From CAVSKL01 sp963728475 [NCBI: Candidatus Eiseniibacteriota bacterium] (GTDB lineage: Bacteria > Eisenbacteria > RBG-16-71-46 > JABDJR01), in assembly GCA_963728475.1 (NCBI GenBank), contig CAVSKL010000001.1:186001-250000 (forward strand): a DNA stretch of 64,000 nucleotides, written 5' to 3'. Under the pieces are notes generated by a model, which was given only the letters and a program-made list of their open reading frames with translations, was not told the DNA's origin and made no database searches. The translations under genes and the position numbers were made by a program. Shown here in pieces: positions 25,705 to 34,425 of the stretch. Each line of letters starts with the position of its first letter. The first letter of the stretch is position 1.

Positions 25705-27708
25705 TCAAGGCGTCACCAGGGTCACGGTGAAGGTCTGGCGCCGCTCGTCGAGCGAGAACGCGTAGGCGCCGGGATTCGCGAACCGGATGTGGAGCGCGGT
25801 CCCCGTCCCCGATACCTGGCGCACCGGATAGCTCCCGGGCAGGTCCAGGGTCTGGCTTTCGTCCCCGCCGTAGTCCTTGGGGGTGTCGAAGGCGCCGTCG
25901 GTCACGAACTTCATGTTGAAGGTGCCGGCGGCGGCCACCGTCACCGTGTCCGTCCACACGCAGTTCGCCCCCTCGGTCATGGCCGGGGCCTGGCCCAGGT
26001 CGAACGAGGTGAAGTCCGCGGCGAGCTGGATGGTGGTGAAGCTCGAACTCCCCGCCGCGAGGCTCACCGTGCCTACGTCGGTCGGGGACCCGGAGACCGA
26101 CACGTTGGTGCGGGTCTCGGTGATGTAGCAGGGGGCCGACACTTCCAGGTCGTAGACGCCGTTGGCCAGCGCCTGGAACTTGAACGCCCGGGTCGAGGCG
26201 TCGGTGGTGGTCTGGGTGAGGGCGGTGTCCGAACCCGCCCGGAACAGCCGCACCACCGCCCGCGGGAAGGGCGCCGAAGCGATGCCGGAGAAGGCGGCGG
26301 TCCCGGTGATGGATCCGGTGGGCCCTCCCTGGAGCTCGGCGGTGAAGGTGAGGTCCTGTTCGTTCAGCGTGATCAGGTACTTGCCGGCGGTGGCCACCGA
26401 GATCCTGAGCGCGGTGCCGGTTCCGGAGACCTGTTTCACCGGATAGACCCCGGGCACGTTCAGGGTCTGGCCCTCGTCCCCGCCGTAGTCCTTGGGCGTG
26501 TCGAAGGCGCCGTTGGTCACGAATTTCATGTTGTAGGTGCCGGCGGCCAGGGTGAGGGTGTCCGTCCACACGCAGTTCGGCCCCTGCACCAGGAAGGGCG
26601 CCTGGGTCAGGTTGAAGGCGTTGAAGTCGCCGGCGAGCTGGATGGTGGTGAACTGGCTGCGGCAGCCGGGCTGCAGGGTGAGGGTTCCCACGTCCACGGT
26701 CTGGCCGTTCACGTAGGAGATGCCCACCACGGTGGTGTCCAGGTAGCCGTCGGCGGCGGCGGTCACGTCGTAGGTGCCGGAGTCGAGCCCGGTGAACGCG
26801 AACGCGCTGTCGGTCTGGGCGGTCTGGACCACCGCCCCCCCGCCGCTCCGCATGACCTGGACCGTGGCCAGGGGCCGGGGATCGGGGTGGTCGGCGAAGT
26901 CCACGGAGCCGCCGAGCCTTCCGGAGGCGGTGGTCATGGCGATGACCCCGAGATCCGCGGCGCGGTTGGGGAGCACCTCCACCGAGCCGATCCGCTTGGG
27001 CAGGTAGTCGGGGACCTCGATGCTCACGTCGTAGGTGCCCACCGGCAGGCCGGTGACCTGGAACTGCCCGGTCTGGGCGTCGCTCTCGATCTGGAGGTTC
27101 CCCTGGACCAGCCGGTAGGTGGCCGGACTCACCGCTTCGTTGACCTCAAAGGTCCAGTCCCCCGCGGAGGGAACGGTCAGGGACACGTTGCCGTCGGGCC
27201 CGTTGGCCGGGTTGTCGAGGGTCCCCTCCAGGGGGTCGGTTCCGGCGTTGGTGGCGGTCACCCCGTAGTCGCCGGGGTTGTCGAAGGCCAGCGTGGCGGG
27301 GCTGTATCCGGTCACGAACTTGAATTCCAAAAGGCCCTTGTCGAGATGGGTCTCGAACACCCACAGGCAGGGCAGCACCTCGGACATCGAATACTGCGCG
27401 GCCTGCGCGAGGTCGAAGTTGTTGAGCGTGCCCATCACCGCGATCGCCCCGTACGGGCTCACGCAGTCGGGATTCTCGTTCTGGAACGCGAGGATCCTGG
27501 CCACCGGGAAGGGCGGCTGGGCGTCGTTCTCGAAGGTGAGGGTGCCGACGATGTCCCCCCGGCCGCCGGGAGGGATCAGGACCGAGGTCTTGGGATTGTC
27601 GGAGCACCCCCCTCCCGCGAGCAGGGCCAGAAGGAGGATCGCCGTCCCCGCCGTCCACCGGCGCCGGCTCCCCGTGTGCGCCGGGAAACCCGGCCTTGTC
27701 CGCTTCAT
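25705..27708 (-). CDS. Multi-module SusE-like lipoprotein
   Basis: 667 residues with lipobox AGGGC (Cys35). Carboxypeptidase-regulatory-like beta domains (for example GTYDVSIEVPDYLPKRIGSV and GVYDLEVSAPCYITETRTNV) alternate with three copies of a starch-binding-like module. The last two copies are nearly identical in plan: TTIQLAGDFNAFNLTQAPF, CVWTDTLTLAAGTYNMKFVT, DTPKDYGGDEGQTL, then a short strand pair ending in TFTAEL or TFTVTL. The first copy (GTLNNFDLAQAAQYSMSEVL) is more diverged. The pattern resembles SusE/SusF of Bacteroides, but no SusC/D is present. An outer-surface glucan receptor is the best inference. It is in the operon, 88 bp before the CBM48 lipoprotein. Confidence 0.85.
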   Translation of the reverse strand: MKRTRPGFPAHTGSRRRWTAGTAILLLALLAGGGCSDNPKTSVLIPPGGRGDIVGTLTFENDAQPPFPVARILAFQNENPDCVSPYGAIAVMGTLNNFDLAQAAQYSMSEVLPCLWVFETHLDKGLLEFKFVTGYSPATLAFDNPGDYGVTATNAGTDPLEGTLDNPANGPDGNVSLTVPSAGDWTFEVNEAVSPATYRLVQGNLQIESDAQTGQFQVTGLPVGTYDVSIEVPDYLPKRIGSVEVLPNRAADLGVIAMTTASGRLGGSVDFADHPDPRPLATVQVMRSGGGAVVQTAQTDSAFAFTGLDSGTYDVTAAADGYLDTTVVGISYVNGQTVDVGTLTLQPGCRSQFTTIQLAGDFNAFNLTQAPFLVQGPNCVWTDTLTLAAGTYNMKFVTNGAFDTPKDYGGDEGQTLNVPGVYPVKQVSGTGTALRISVATAGKYLITLNEQDLTFTAELQGGPTGSITGTAAFSGIASAPFPRAVVRLFRAGSDTALTQTTTDASTRAFKFQALANGVYDLEVSAPCYITETRTNVSVSGSPTDVGTVSLAAGSSSFTTIQLAADFTSFDLGQAPAMTEGANCVWTDTVTVAAAGTFNMKFVTDGAFDTPKDYGGDESQTLDLPGSYPVRQVSGTGTALHIRFANPGAYAFSLDERRQTFTVTLVTP

Positions 27709-27775
27709 GCCTCTTCCCCCTCCCGGCCCCGGAATTCGGGGCCGGTGAGCGCCCGGCGGGCGTTCGGGCCCGCCG

Positions 27776-28176
27776 TCAGTCCACGATCAGGAGTGAGTTG
27801 AATCCCCCGTAGCCGTCGTCCACGCGCTGGGGATTGTTGGGATCTTCCTTCCAGTTCTGCTCGTCGATGACGAACTTGTACTGGTACCGCCCCGGCGGCA
27901 GGACCTCCCTCCGCTCCCAGATGCCGTCCCCGTCCTTGTCCTCCATCTTGCCGACCAGGTAGCTTCCGGTCTGCGCCTGGCCCGCCAGCCAGTTGTTGGC
28001 CGGCCAGTTCCCCGCGACCTGGACCACCCGGGCCGACGGCGCCTGGAACCGGAACAGGATGCTGCCGTCCGCTTCCCGGGTGGGGGGGGAAGCCGCTTCT
28101 TGATGAAGTTCATGCCGCATCCGGAAAGTCCCACCGCCGTGGTGAGGATGAGGACCCCCAGAATCATACGACGCAT
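27776..28176 (-). pseudogene. CBM48 lipoprotein broken by a C8-tract frameshift
   Basis: The signal peptide (MRRMILGVLILTTAVGLSGC, lipobox Cys20) lies in one frame from the ATG at 28176. The CBM48 domain (VVQVAGNWPANNWLAG, YQYKFVIDEQNWKEDPNNP, DDGYGGFNSLLIV) lies in another frame that ends at 27776. The switch falls at a run of eight C on the coding strand (28089-28082). Nine C, or six, would restore one frame of about 130 residues. The domain is otherwise intact and closely resembles its sister lipoprotein 25125-25616. It may be a recent mutation, a phase-variable gene, or a sequencing error. It is the fifth gene of the glucan operon. Confidence 0.8.
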
Positions 28177-28193
28177 TTCGGGTCACCTCGCGA

Positions 28194-30386
28194 TCAGAAC
28201 GTGATGATGGCTTCGAGCTGGATCCGCTTCTCGTCCTCCAGCTGCTGTTCCGCGCGGCGAACGGTGTCGGTCATGTCCAGGAACCGGGTCTTCGCCGCGT
28301 CTCCGGTGGCCCCCTGCTGGAACAGGAACAGATCCCGGCCGATGTGGGCGTACTGGTTGCTGAGGGGATCGATCACCCAGGGGTCCACCCCCCAGGACAG
28401 GCCCACGTTCATGTCGGGCGTGAACTTGTATTTTAGCTCCACGAAGTGGGAGGTGAAGGTGTCCTTCAGGTTCAATACCGGGTCGTCGTACCGGGCGATC
28501 CGCGAGTCGGTGTTGAGCCCCAGCCGGGAATTCAGGTCCACGTGCAGCGCGATCTGGTTTCCCCAGTACTTGGGCTTGCGGTCGGGCCGGGTGGTGTTGA
28601 GAACCCCCCGGTACTCGACCGAGGCGTGGCGAGGGGCATAGAACATCCATCGGAAGTGGGGCCGCCAGGTGGCCACGTTGTTCCCGCCCAGCAACACCAG
28701 CCGGTCCACCGAGACCAGGTGCTCCCCGTTCTCCAGCCAGAAGTTGCGGTCGTCGAACCAGAACTGGTCCGTCCACCGGGCCGAAGCGGCGTAGTTGAAG
28801 TCGAAGTACTCGAACTCCAGGCCCGCCTCCCACGGCCAGCGCTTCCACTCGTCCCCGCTGAAGCGAACCCCCGTCCGGTAAACCGTCATCCGGTTGTAGC
28901 GGCGGGCCGGGGGACCGTTCCGGTCGGTGATGTCCTCGTCCTGGAACTCCACCGATCCCGTCCAGTGCCAGCCGCGATAGGCGAAGTACTCGCCCCCCAG
29001 CTTGAACCGCTTGCTGGAGTTGAGTTCGGGACTCTCGGGGGAGGCCGCGGACAGCCTTTCCTGGCTGCGGTCCGCGGTTCCCGCCGCGGTATCGATGTTG
29101 GTGTAGGTGACCCGGAGGAGGTCGCCGGTCCCGGTGCTGATCCACTTCTTGCCGGCCAGGAACTCCCCGTAGAGATCGATCCCCTGGGGATCGCTGTGGT
29201 AGCGGAGATCCCCTCCCCCGCCTTGCCAGCTTTCCACCGTCCCCGGGAAGGAGCGCAGAGTGAGCACCCGGGTGCCGGGGTCGGGCGTGCTCTGATCGAT
29301 CACCTCGCCCAGGGCTCCGGGGTCCAGGCCCCGGTCCAGGCGGTAGGAGAGCCCGGCGGTGAGGTTCCCCCGCACCGGGCCGGTGACGCGCGCGGCGAGG
29401 ACGTTCTTGTTGTTCTCGGAGCGATTGAACGCGTACTGGAACGAGCCGGGGAGCGGATCGTCGGGATGCGCGACGAGCTGGCCCGCCAGCGCGTCCAGAA
29501 ATGGGTCGATGGCGGGGCTGGTCTGGCCGCCGGACTGAAAGTTGTCCGAGTACAGGAGCCGCCCTTCGTAGTTCCCGAACTTCCTCCAGGCGGTGGCCCC
29601 CTGCTGGTTGAACCCCCAGGGGTGGTGGTAGATCCCGATGTCCCCCACGATGTGGAGGGGATCGTTCCAGGTTCCCACCGAATCGTTGTCGAAGGCGAGG
29701 AGGTTGATGTCCGCGTTCTGGAGCAGCAGGCTCCCACGATCGAAGGTGAGGTTCGTCTCCCAGAGCTGGACGTTCTGGTTGGCGTTGTTGATGTTGGTGA
29801 GGACGTGGGCGGTCAGGTCCTCGTTGACCCGGATGTCGAAGTCGAGGTCGATGTCGTAGTTGGGGCGGTCCAGGTTCCACTGGGGATTGCTCCCCTCCAC
29901 CTTCCGGTCCTGCATGAGGACCACGTAGCGGGAGCCCAGGAAGATCTTGGGGGAGAGTTCGGTGTTGGAGGTGGCCTTCATCGCCACCACCTTCCCGTCC
30001 GGCCCCACCGTCACCACCGAGTTGCCGAAGTCGCCGCCGGTCACCGGATTGGTGGGGTCCGCGGTCCACTGTCCGTCCACCACGAACTTGTACTGGTGCT
30101 CGCCCGGAGGCAGGCTCACGGTGGCGGTCCAGATTCCGTCGTCGTTCTTCACCATGGGATTGGCACCCGCGCTCCACGCGTTGAAGTCTCCGGCCAGGAA
30201 CACGTTGCCCGCATAGGGGTCCTTGTGGGTGAACAGCACGCCGCCCCCCGGGGCATTGTCCACCGCCGACCACGCCGGGCGCGGACCGGGCGCGGCCACT
30301 GCCGCCAGCAGGAGAAGGACCAGCGCCGCCCTCCCTCCCCGGGACCGGATCGCCTTTCCCGGCCAGTACTTTTCCATGGTTCGCAT
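28194..30386 (-). CDS. CBM48 domain fused to predicted outer-membrane beta-barrel
   Basis: 730 residues. Signal peptide about 1-40 (ending RPAWSA). A CBM48 domain (about 48-130) shows VFLAGDFNAWSAGANPMVKN and HQYKFVVDGQWTADPTNP. The rest is long and rich in aromatic residues and alternating polar/apolar strands of beta-barrel type (for example WPWEAGLEFEYFDFNYAAS, KYWGNQIALHVDLNSRLGL). It ends with the aromatic terminus EAIITF, usual for outer-membrane proteins. The start at 30386 overlaps the upstream stop (TGATG); a second ATG lies three codons later. I infer a porin or receptor that carries its own glucan-binding domain. I do not recognise the barrel family. Confidence 0.85.
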   Translation of the reverse strand: MRTMEKYWPGKAIRSRGGRAALVLLLLAAVAAPGPRPAWSAVDNAPGGGVLFTHKDPYAGNVFLAGDFNAWSAGANPMVKNDDGIWTATVSLPPGEHQYKFVVDGQWTADPTNPVTGGDFGNSVVTVGPDGKVVAMKATSNTELSPKIFLGSRYVVLMQDRKVEGSNPQWNLDRPNYDIDLDFDIRVNEDLTAHVLTNINNANQNVQLWETNLTFDRGSLLLQNADINLLAFDNDSVGTWNDPLHIVGDIGIYHHPWGFNQQGATAWRKFGNYEGRLLYSDNFQSGGQTSPAIDPFLDALAGQLVAHPDDPLPGSFQYAFNRSENNKNVLAARVTGPVRGNLTAGLSYRLDRGLDPGALGEVIDQSTPDPGTRVLTLRSFPGTVESWQGGGGDLRYHSDPQGIDLYGEFLAGKKWISTGTGDLLRVTYTNIDTAAGTADRSQERLSAASPESPELNSSKRFKLGGEYFAYRGWHWTGSVEFQDEDITDRNGPPARRYNRMTVYRTGVRFSGDEWKRWPWEAGLEFEYFDFNYAASARWTDQFWFDDRNFWLENGEHLVSVDRLVLLGGNNVATWRPHFRWMFYAPRHASVEYRGVLNTTRPDRKPKYWGNQIALHVDLNSRLGLNTDSRIARYDDPVLNLKDTFTSHFVELKYKFTPDMNVGLSWGVDPWVIDPLSNQYAHIGRDLFLFQQGATGDAAKTRFLDMTDTVRRAEQQLEDEKRIQLEAIITF

Positions 30387-31969
30387 CAGAAGGTCCCCTT
30401 CACGATGAGCCGGACCAGGTCCTTGTTGTCGGCGCTCCCCTGCAGGTTCCCCTCGAACACCGGGTTGCTCCCGGCGCCGATCCAGAACGGGCCGTAGGAC
30501 AGGAACATCTCCAGGTTCGGACGGGGCCGGTACTGGAGCTCGCTGAACAGCCCCTTGCGGACCTGCGCGGGGTCGTTGCCGAAGGTGAATCGGTTGTAGA
30601 TCTTCACCGTCGAGGACACGTTCACCGAGGTCTCGAACGAGGCCAATTCCTTCTGGAACACGGTGTCGAGGTCCCGGATACGGAACTGGAGCCGGAGCCA
30701 GGCCAGCTTGTCCTCGACCTGCATTTCCGCGAACACGTCGTCGTTGTGGCTGATCTGCTCGATGGTGGTCTGTCCGTCGGAGAACCAGTCGCGGGTGGTG
30801 TGCTTGTGGTAGAAGAGTTTTCCGGTGAACCCGTTCACGAACTCGACGTAGGCCTCGGAGTAGAAGTCGGTGATGTGCTGGCTCTGGTTCACCCGCTTCA
30901 CGTACGACGTGTAGTTGTTGGTGAGGGTGACGGCGCGCCCCGGCACCAGGTACCAGGTGTTGATGAAGTAGCCGGATTCGTCGTTGTTGCCGTCGCCGAG
31001 CTGGTTCCGGTACTGCGGCCCCAGCACCCAGAAGCTGGGAGCGAGGTTCAGGTAGCCGGTCCGGTAGTTCCCCAGCCGGATCGACCGGATCTCCCCCCGC
31101 ACCACCCCGTGGTTGGACACAGAGCGGTAGGGCCAGGCGGAGGAGGACGCCTCGGTGGCGGCGCTGTCGGCCGCGGTGGCCCCGAGATCGTGCTGGTAGC
31201 CCTCGGCGTACTCCAGGGAGAAGTCGGTGCCGTGCCACGAGTAGCGGGTGTCGAATCCCAGGACCTGGGTGATGAACCGCTGGTCGTTTCCGGGGCGGCT
31301 CTTGGAGTCCTTCCGGTTCCAGGTGATCCCGGTCCGGAGCGCTCCGCCGAAGAACTCCCGGCGGAGGCGACCGACGTAGGCGTCGTCGGTCGGGGTCGCG
31401 GTGGGGGGCTGGTAGCCGGTGTCGGTGCTGCCCGAGGGGCCGGTGGCCCCGGTGGTGGGGTTGCTCTGCGAGGAGAAGTCGCTGGCGATGAGGGTCAGGT
31501 TGGTGGGGCCGCCCCCCCACAGATCCACCCGCGCCCCCTGCGCGTTGCCTCCGTCGTTGGCGGGGCCGCCCTGCACCACCTGGATGAGGTGGTTGTCCAC
31601 CCAGAAGCGGTCCTGGCGGCTGAACAGGTAGGAGTCGATCCCCTTGTCCCCGAATTCCTTGCGGAAGCGGAGGTGGGCCTCGCGATACTGGAACAGCGGA
31701 CGCCGGTTGCTGTTGTTGCCGGTGTTCCAGTCCGCCTCGAACCGGGTGAACGCCTCCACCCCTTGCACCGGCTGGCTGAACAGCCGGAACTGGACGTCGT
31801 TGAAGGTGTCGTCGCTGTTGCTGTCGAAATCCCACAGATAGCGCCGGTCCTGCTTGCGGACGTCCACCATGAAATCGTATTCGCCCTCCAGCCGGGTGAA
31901 GGCGGCGGCCGGCAACGCCGCCCCCAGGGCGGTTACGACCAGGGCGAGGACGAGCGGCCAGCGCTTCAT
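30386..31969 (-). CDS. Predicted outer-membrane beta-barrel protein
   Basis: 527 residues. Signal peptide about 1-23 (ending PAAA), then a long series of amphipathic strands beginning FTRLEGEYDFMVDVRKQDRR and ending with a C-terminal Phe (RLIVKGTF). Many Trp/Tyr/Arg residues and periodic charged turns fit a large barrel, resembling alginate-export or DUF1302-type porins in style. I cannot assign a family. It sits between a PorV-like gene and the CBM48-barrel gene, with overlaps at both ends, so the three products are made together. A glucan-specific outer-membrane channel is the likely role (inference). Confidence 0.82.
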   Translation of the reverse strand: MKRWPLVLALVVTALGAALPAAAFTRLEGEYDFMVDVRKQDRRYLWDFDSNSDDTFNDVQFRLFSQPVQGVEAFTRFEADWNTGNNSNRRPLFQYREAHLRFRKEFGDKGIDSYLFSRQDRFWVDNHLIQVVQGGPANDGGNAQGARVDLWGGGPTNLTLIASDFSSQSNPTTGATGPSGSTDTGYQPPTATPTDDAYVGRLRREFFGGALRTGITWNRKDSKSRPGNDQRFITQVLGFDTRYSWHGTDFSLEYAEGYQHDLGATAADSAATEASSSAWPYRSVSNHGVVRGEIRSIRLGNYRTGYLNLAPSFWVLGPQYRNQLGDGNNDESGYFINTWYLVPGRAVTLTNNYTSYVKRVNQSQHITDFYSEAYVEFVNGFTGKLFYHKHTTRDWFSDGQTTIEQISHNDDVFAEMQVEDKLAWLRLQFRIRDLDTVFQKELASFETSVNVSSTVKIYNRFTFGNDPAQVRKGLFSELQYRPRPNLEMFLSYGPFWIGAGSNPVFEGNLQGSADNKDLVRLIVKGTF

Positions 31970-32868
31970 CGTCCCTTCTCCCGGGACAGGGTGTACTGGA
32001 ACGAGGCCCGGTAGGTGTTTCCCAGGTCCTTGTGGGTGAGGAAGGCGGTATCGACCTCCCAGCGCCCCCCCTTGATCCCGAACCCGCCCGAGAATTCCTC
32101 GTCGAACACCCCGGCCCGCACCGCGAACACGTTGTAGAACCAGATCTCCCCCGCGTAGTCGTATGTGGGGTGGTCTCCCACGTCGGAGCGGCTGAACATG
32201 ATCGTGGATTCGGGGCGCCAGCGGTAGGAGGCGGAGAGTTCCAGGCCTCCCGGCATCCGGGTGCCCCCACCGGAGCCCACGAAGTTGAACTCGGGGCGGC
32301 CCAGGTGCCGGAGCACCGCGCCCATCCGCACCCGTCCGCGCTCCTGCCATAGGAGGCCCAGATCGCCGGTAACCTTGCTCTTGGACCCGAAGTCCCGGAT
32401 CCCGGCCCCGGGGTCGAACGCCACCGAGGCGAAGAGCGCGGTCCCCCCCACCGCGATCGTGCGGTCGTCGTCCCGGTAAACCCAGCGGCCGTAGGAGAGG
32501 CCGATCAGATTCTCGGAGATCACGTTGTCGACCCCGGTCCGGTTCCAGCTCAAGGCGGCCCCGCCCGAGGCCAGGGGCATTCCCGCCACCACCGATCCGG
32601 CCGAGAGGCCGTTCACCACGTAAGGCCGCGAGTAGGTGAAGAGCCCCTGCGGATCCGGCAGGAGCGACAGGGCCCCGGGATTCCAGTAGGCGGCGGAGAC
32701 GTCGTCCACCATCGAGCCGTAGGCGCCGGCCAGGGCCAGGCCCCGGGCCCCGATCTCCACCCGTTCGAAGTAAGCGGACGCGGGTCCGGCGGACAGGGCC
32801 GGCCACGCCCCCACCGCCACCACCGCCGCGATCCGGATCAAGTTCGTTCGGGCCCCCCGGGTGATCAT
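31966..32868 (-). CDS. PorV/PorQ-like outer-membrane barrel protein
   Basis: 300 residues. Signal peptide about 1-32 (ending PASA). The start of the mature protein, ARGLALAGAYGSMVDDVSAA, followed by YWNPGALSLL, is the characteristic N-terminus of FadL-fold PorV/PorQ/UPF0164 proteins. PorV is the shuttle that helps T9SS cargo reach the surface. A member inside an operon with a FlgD-tailed secreted protein therefore suggests a dedicated surface-display partner (inference). The ATGA overlap with the next barrel gene implies coupling. Confidence 0.85.
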   Translation of the reverse strand: MITRGARTNLIRIAAVVAVGAWPALSAGPASAYFERVEIGARGLALAGAYGSMVDDVSAAYWNPGALSLLPDPQGLFTYSRPYVVNGLSAGSVVAGMPLASGGAALSWNRTGVDNVISENLIGLSYGRWVYRDDDRTIAVGGTALFASVAFDPGAGIRDFGSKSKVTGDLGLLWQERGRVRMGAVLRHLGRPEFNFVGSGGGTRMPGGLELSASYRWRPESTIMFSRSDVGDHPTYDYAGEIWFYNVFAVRAGVFDEEFSGGFGIKGGRWEVDTAFLTHKDLGNTYRASFQYTLSREKGR

Positions 32869-32902
32869 GATCCGCTCCGCCCCGGTCCCCGAGGCCCCGC
32901 TC

Positions 32903-34243
32903 TCATCGCGCCACCGCGAACGCCCGCCGGACCTGGTCCTGGCCGGGCTCGAGGATCACCTGGAGCACGTAGATCCCCCCCGCGAGCATCCGTCCCGAGT
33001 CGTCCTTGCCGTCGATCAGGTTCCGGACCGGAGGCTCGGTCTGGTCGAGCTCGTCCAGGGTGAAGGGCTCGTTCTCGTAGATGGTGCGCACCCGTTTCCC
33101 GGTCACGTCGAAGATCCGCGCCGAGAAGTTCACCCGCCTCGATTCCCGGAGCCGCGGGTCGTCGATGTGCGGGGTCACGGTGAACCGGAAGTGCGCCTGG
33201 TCGCCGAGCTCCGGGGCCACCGCCTTCGGATCCAGGGTCATGTCGCTCAGCTGGAGCGCCTGTCCGCGGATGGGCGGCGGCACGAAGAAGAACTTGCGCA
33301 CGTAGGTCTCGTACCCGGCCCGGGTCTGCTCGGAGCTGGGGATCCGCACCGGCACGCCGAAGTCGGGGAAGCCGTCGGGAACGGCATTTCCGGAGGCGTC
33401 CACGCTGTCCACCACGATCCGGATGAAGTTGTCGAGAACCACCGGCACCGCGGAGTCCACCTGGTGTCCGCTCAAGTTGTCGGGGGCGGAGTCCGGCCCC
33501 CCCAGCCCGTCGGATCCGGTGGTGATCCACGCCGCCAGCTTGAAGTCGTGGACCCCCTCGGGGAGCTGGTAGACGGTGTCGCCGTAGGCGGCGTTGAACA
33601 CCCGCTTCCCCTTTCCCAGGAAGAACGTGTCCCAGGGGATGGCCGCCTCCATCGCCCGGTTGGGCAGATCCCGGCTGAAGGTGGCCACGGTGGGGAAGGT
33701 CCCCTGGGCAACCTGGGCGTCGTTGTTGGGGCCGGTGTACTGCCAGAGCTGGGGGGTGGTGTTCCCATCCCAGGTGGAGAGGAAGAGATCGGGGGCGAGA
33801 CCGTTGTCGAACGAGACCGCGCGCCGCCATCCCCCCACGATCGAGGACATGTCGCTCCAGCCCGGCGCCTGCCCGTCCGGGGAGGGCAGGGTATCGAAGA
33901 AGATCATGACGTTGTTGTCGAAGATGTATCCCTCGACCGCCACGTAGACGAAGTTGGCGTCCCAGGTCACGCGGATGTTGTTGAGGTCGTCGAAGCGTCC
34001 CCACCGCGAATCGATGGTGCTCTCCTCGGGCCCGCCCAGTTCCCCGATCGAGGTGACCACGCGCTGGAACAGGGTCTCGTCGGGGAGGTAATCGGAGGTG
34101 AAGCCGTCCACCTGGATGCGCCCGGACAGGTCGATCGCGGTCCCGGCGAGGAGCCGGGAGGAGGGGATGAACAGGGCGGCGAGCACGGCGAAGGCCGCGA
34201 CGGCGAGGGTTCGAAACCGGGGGAGAGGGGCGGTTGGATTCAA
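32903..34243 (-). CDS. Secreted protein with C-terminal FlgD-Ig-type domain, operon leader
   Basis: 446 residues from a TTG at 34243; no better start is visible. Signal peptide about 1-33 (ending SSRLLA). The N-terminal half looks like a CBM9/DOMON-type beta domain (FTSDYLPDETLFQRVVTSIG, NNIRVTWDANFVYVAVEGYI). The C-terminal 130 or so residues resemble a FlgD-like Ig domain (NFSARIFDVTGKRVRTIYEN, DGKDDSGRMLAGGIYVLQVI). It lacks the PNPF motif and final tail of the 816-aa protein, so it may be displayed differently. It is the first gene of the ten-gene glucan operon, directly behind a LacI-controlled promoter. Confidence 0.85.
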   Translation of the reverse strand: MNPTAPLPRFRTLAVAAFAVLAALFIPSSRLLAGTAIDLSGRIQVDGFTSDYLPDETLFQRVVTSIGELGGPEESTIDSRWGRFDDLNNIRVTWDANFVYVAVEGYIFDNNVMIFFDTLPSPDGQAPGWSDMSSIVGGWRRAVSFDNGLAPDLFLSTWDGNTTPQLWQYTGPNNDAQVAQGTFPTVATFSRDLPNRAMEAAIPWDTFFLGKGKRVFNAAYGDTVYQLPEGVHDFKLAAWITTGSDGLGGPDSAPDNLSGHQVDSAVPVVLDNFIRIVVDSVDASGNAVPDGFPDFGVPVRIPSSEQTRAGYETYVRKFFFVPPPIRGQALQLSDMTLDPKAVAPELGDQAHFRFTVTPHIDDPRLRESRRVNFSARIFDVTGKRVRTIYENEPFTLDELDQTEPPVRNLIDGKDDSGRMLAGGIYVLQVILEPGQDQVRRAFAVAR

Positions 34244-34303
34244 CGTTCCACGCAGGCCTTCATGGTTGCGGCGAGGACCGGGAATTTTCGGGTTCGAGGG
34301 CCG

Positions 34304-34346
34304 TTGGACCGCTCCAAAACCTAGTGGAGCGAATGGGGCATGTCAA
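34304..34346 (-). promoter_or_regulatory. Main glucan-operon promoter with LacI-type operator O4
   Basis: On the minus strand, TTGACA (34346-34341), a 17-base spacer and TAGGTT (34323-34318). The operator TTGGACCGCTCCAA (34317-34304, one mismatch) abuts the -10 box and covers the start point. Binding here would block polymerase directly. The first gene starts 60 bp downstream. Confidence 0.8.
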
Positions 34347-34425
34347 GGAGCAGAAGGACGATAGGGAATTTTGTCCGGCGCCGCGGGAGGGCGGCGGGAA
34401 AGGGGGCCGGGAAGGCTCTCCCCGG

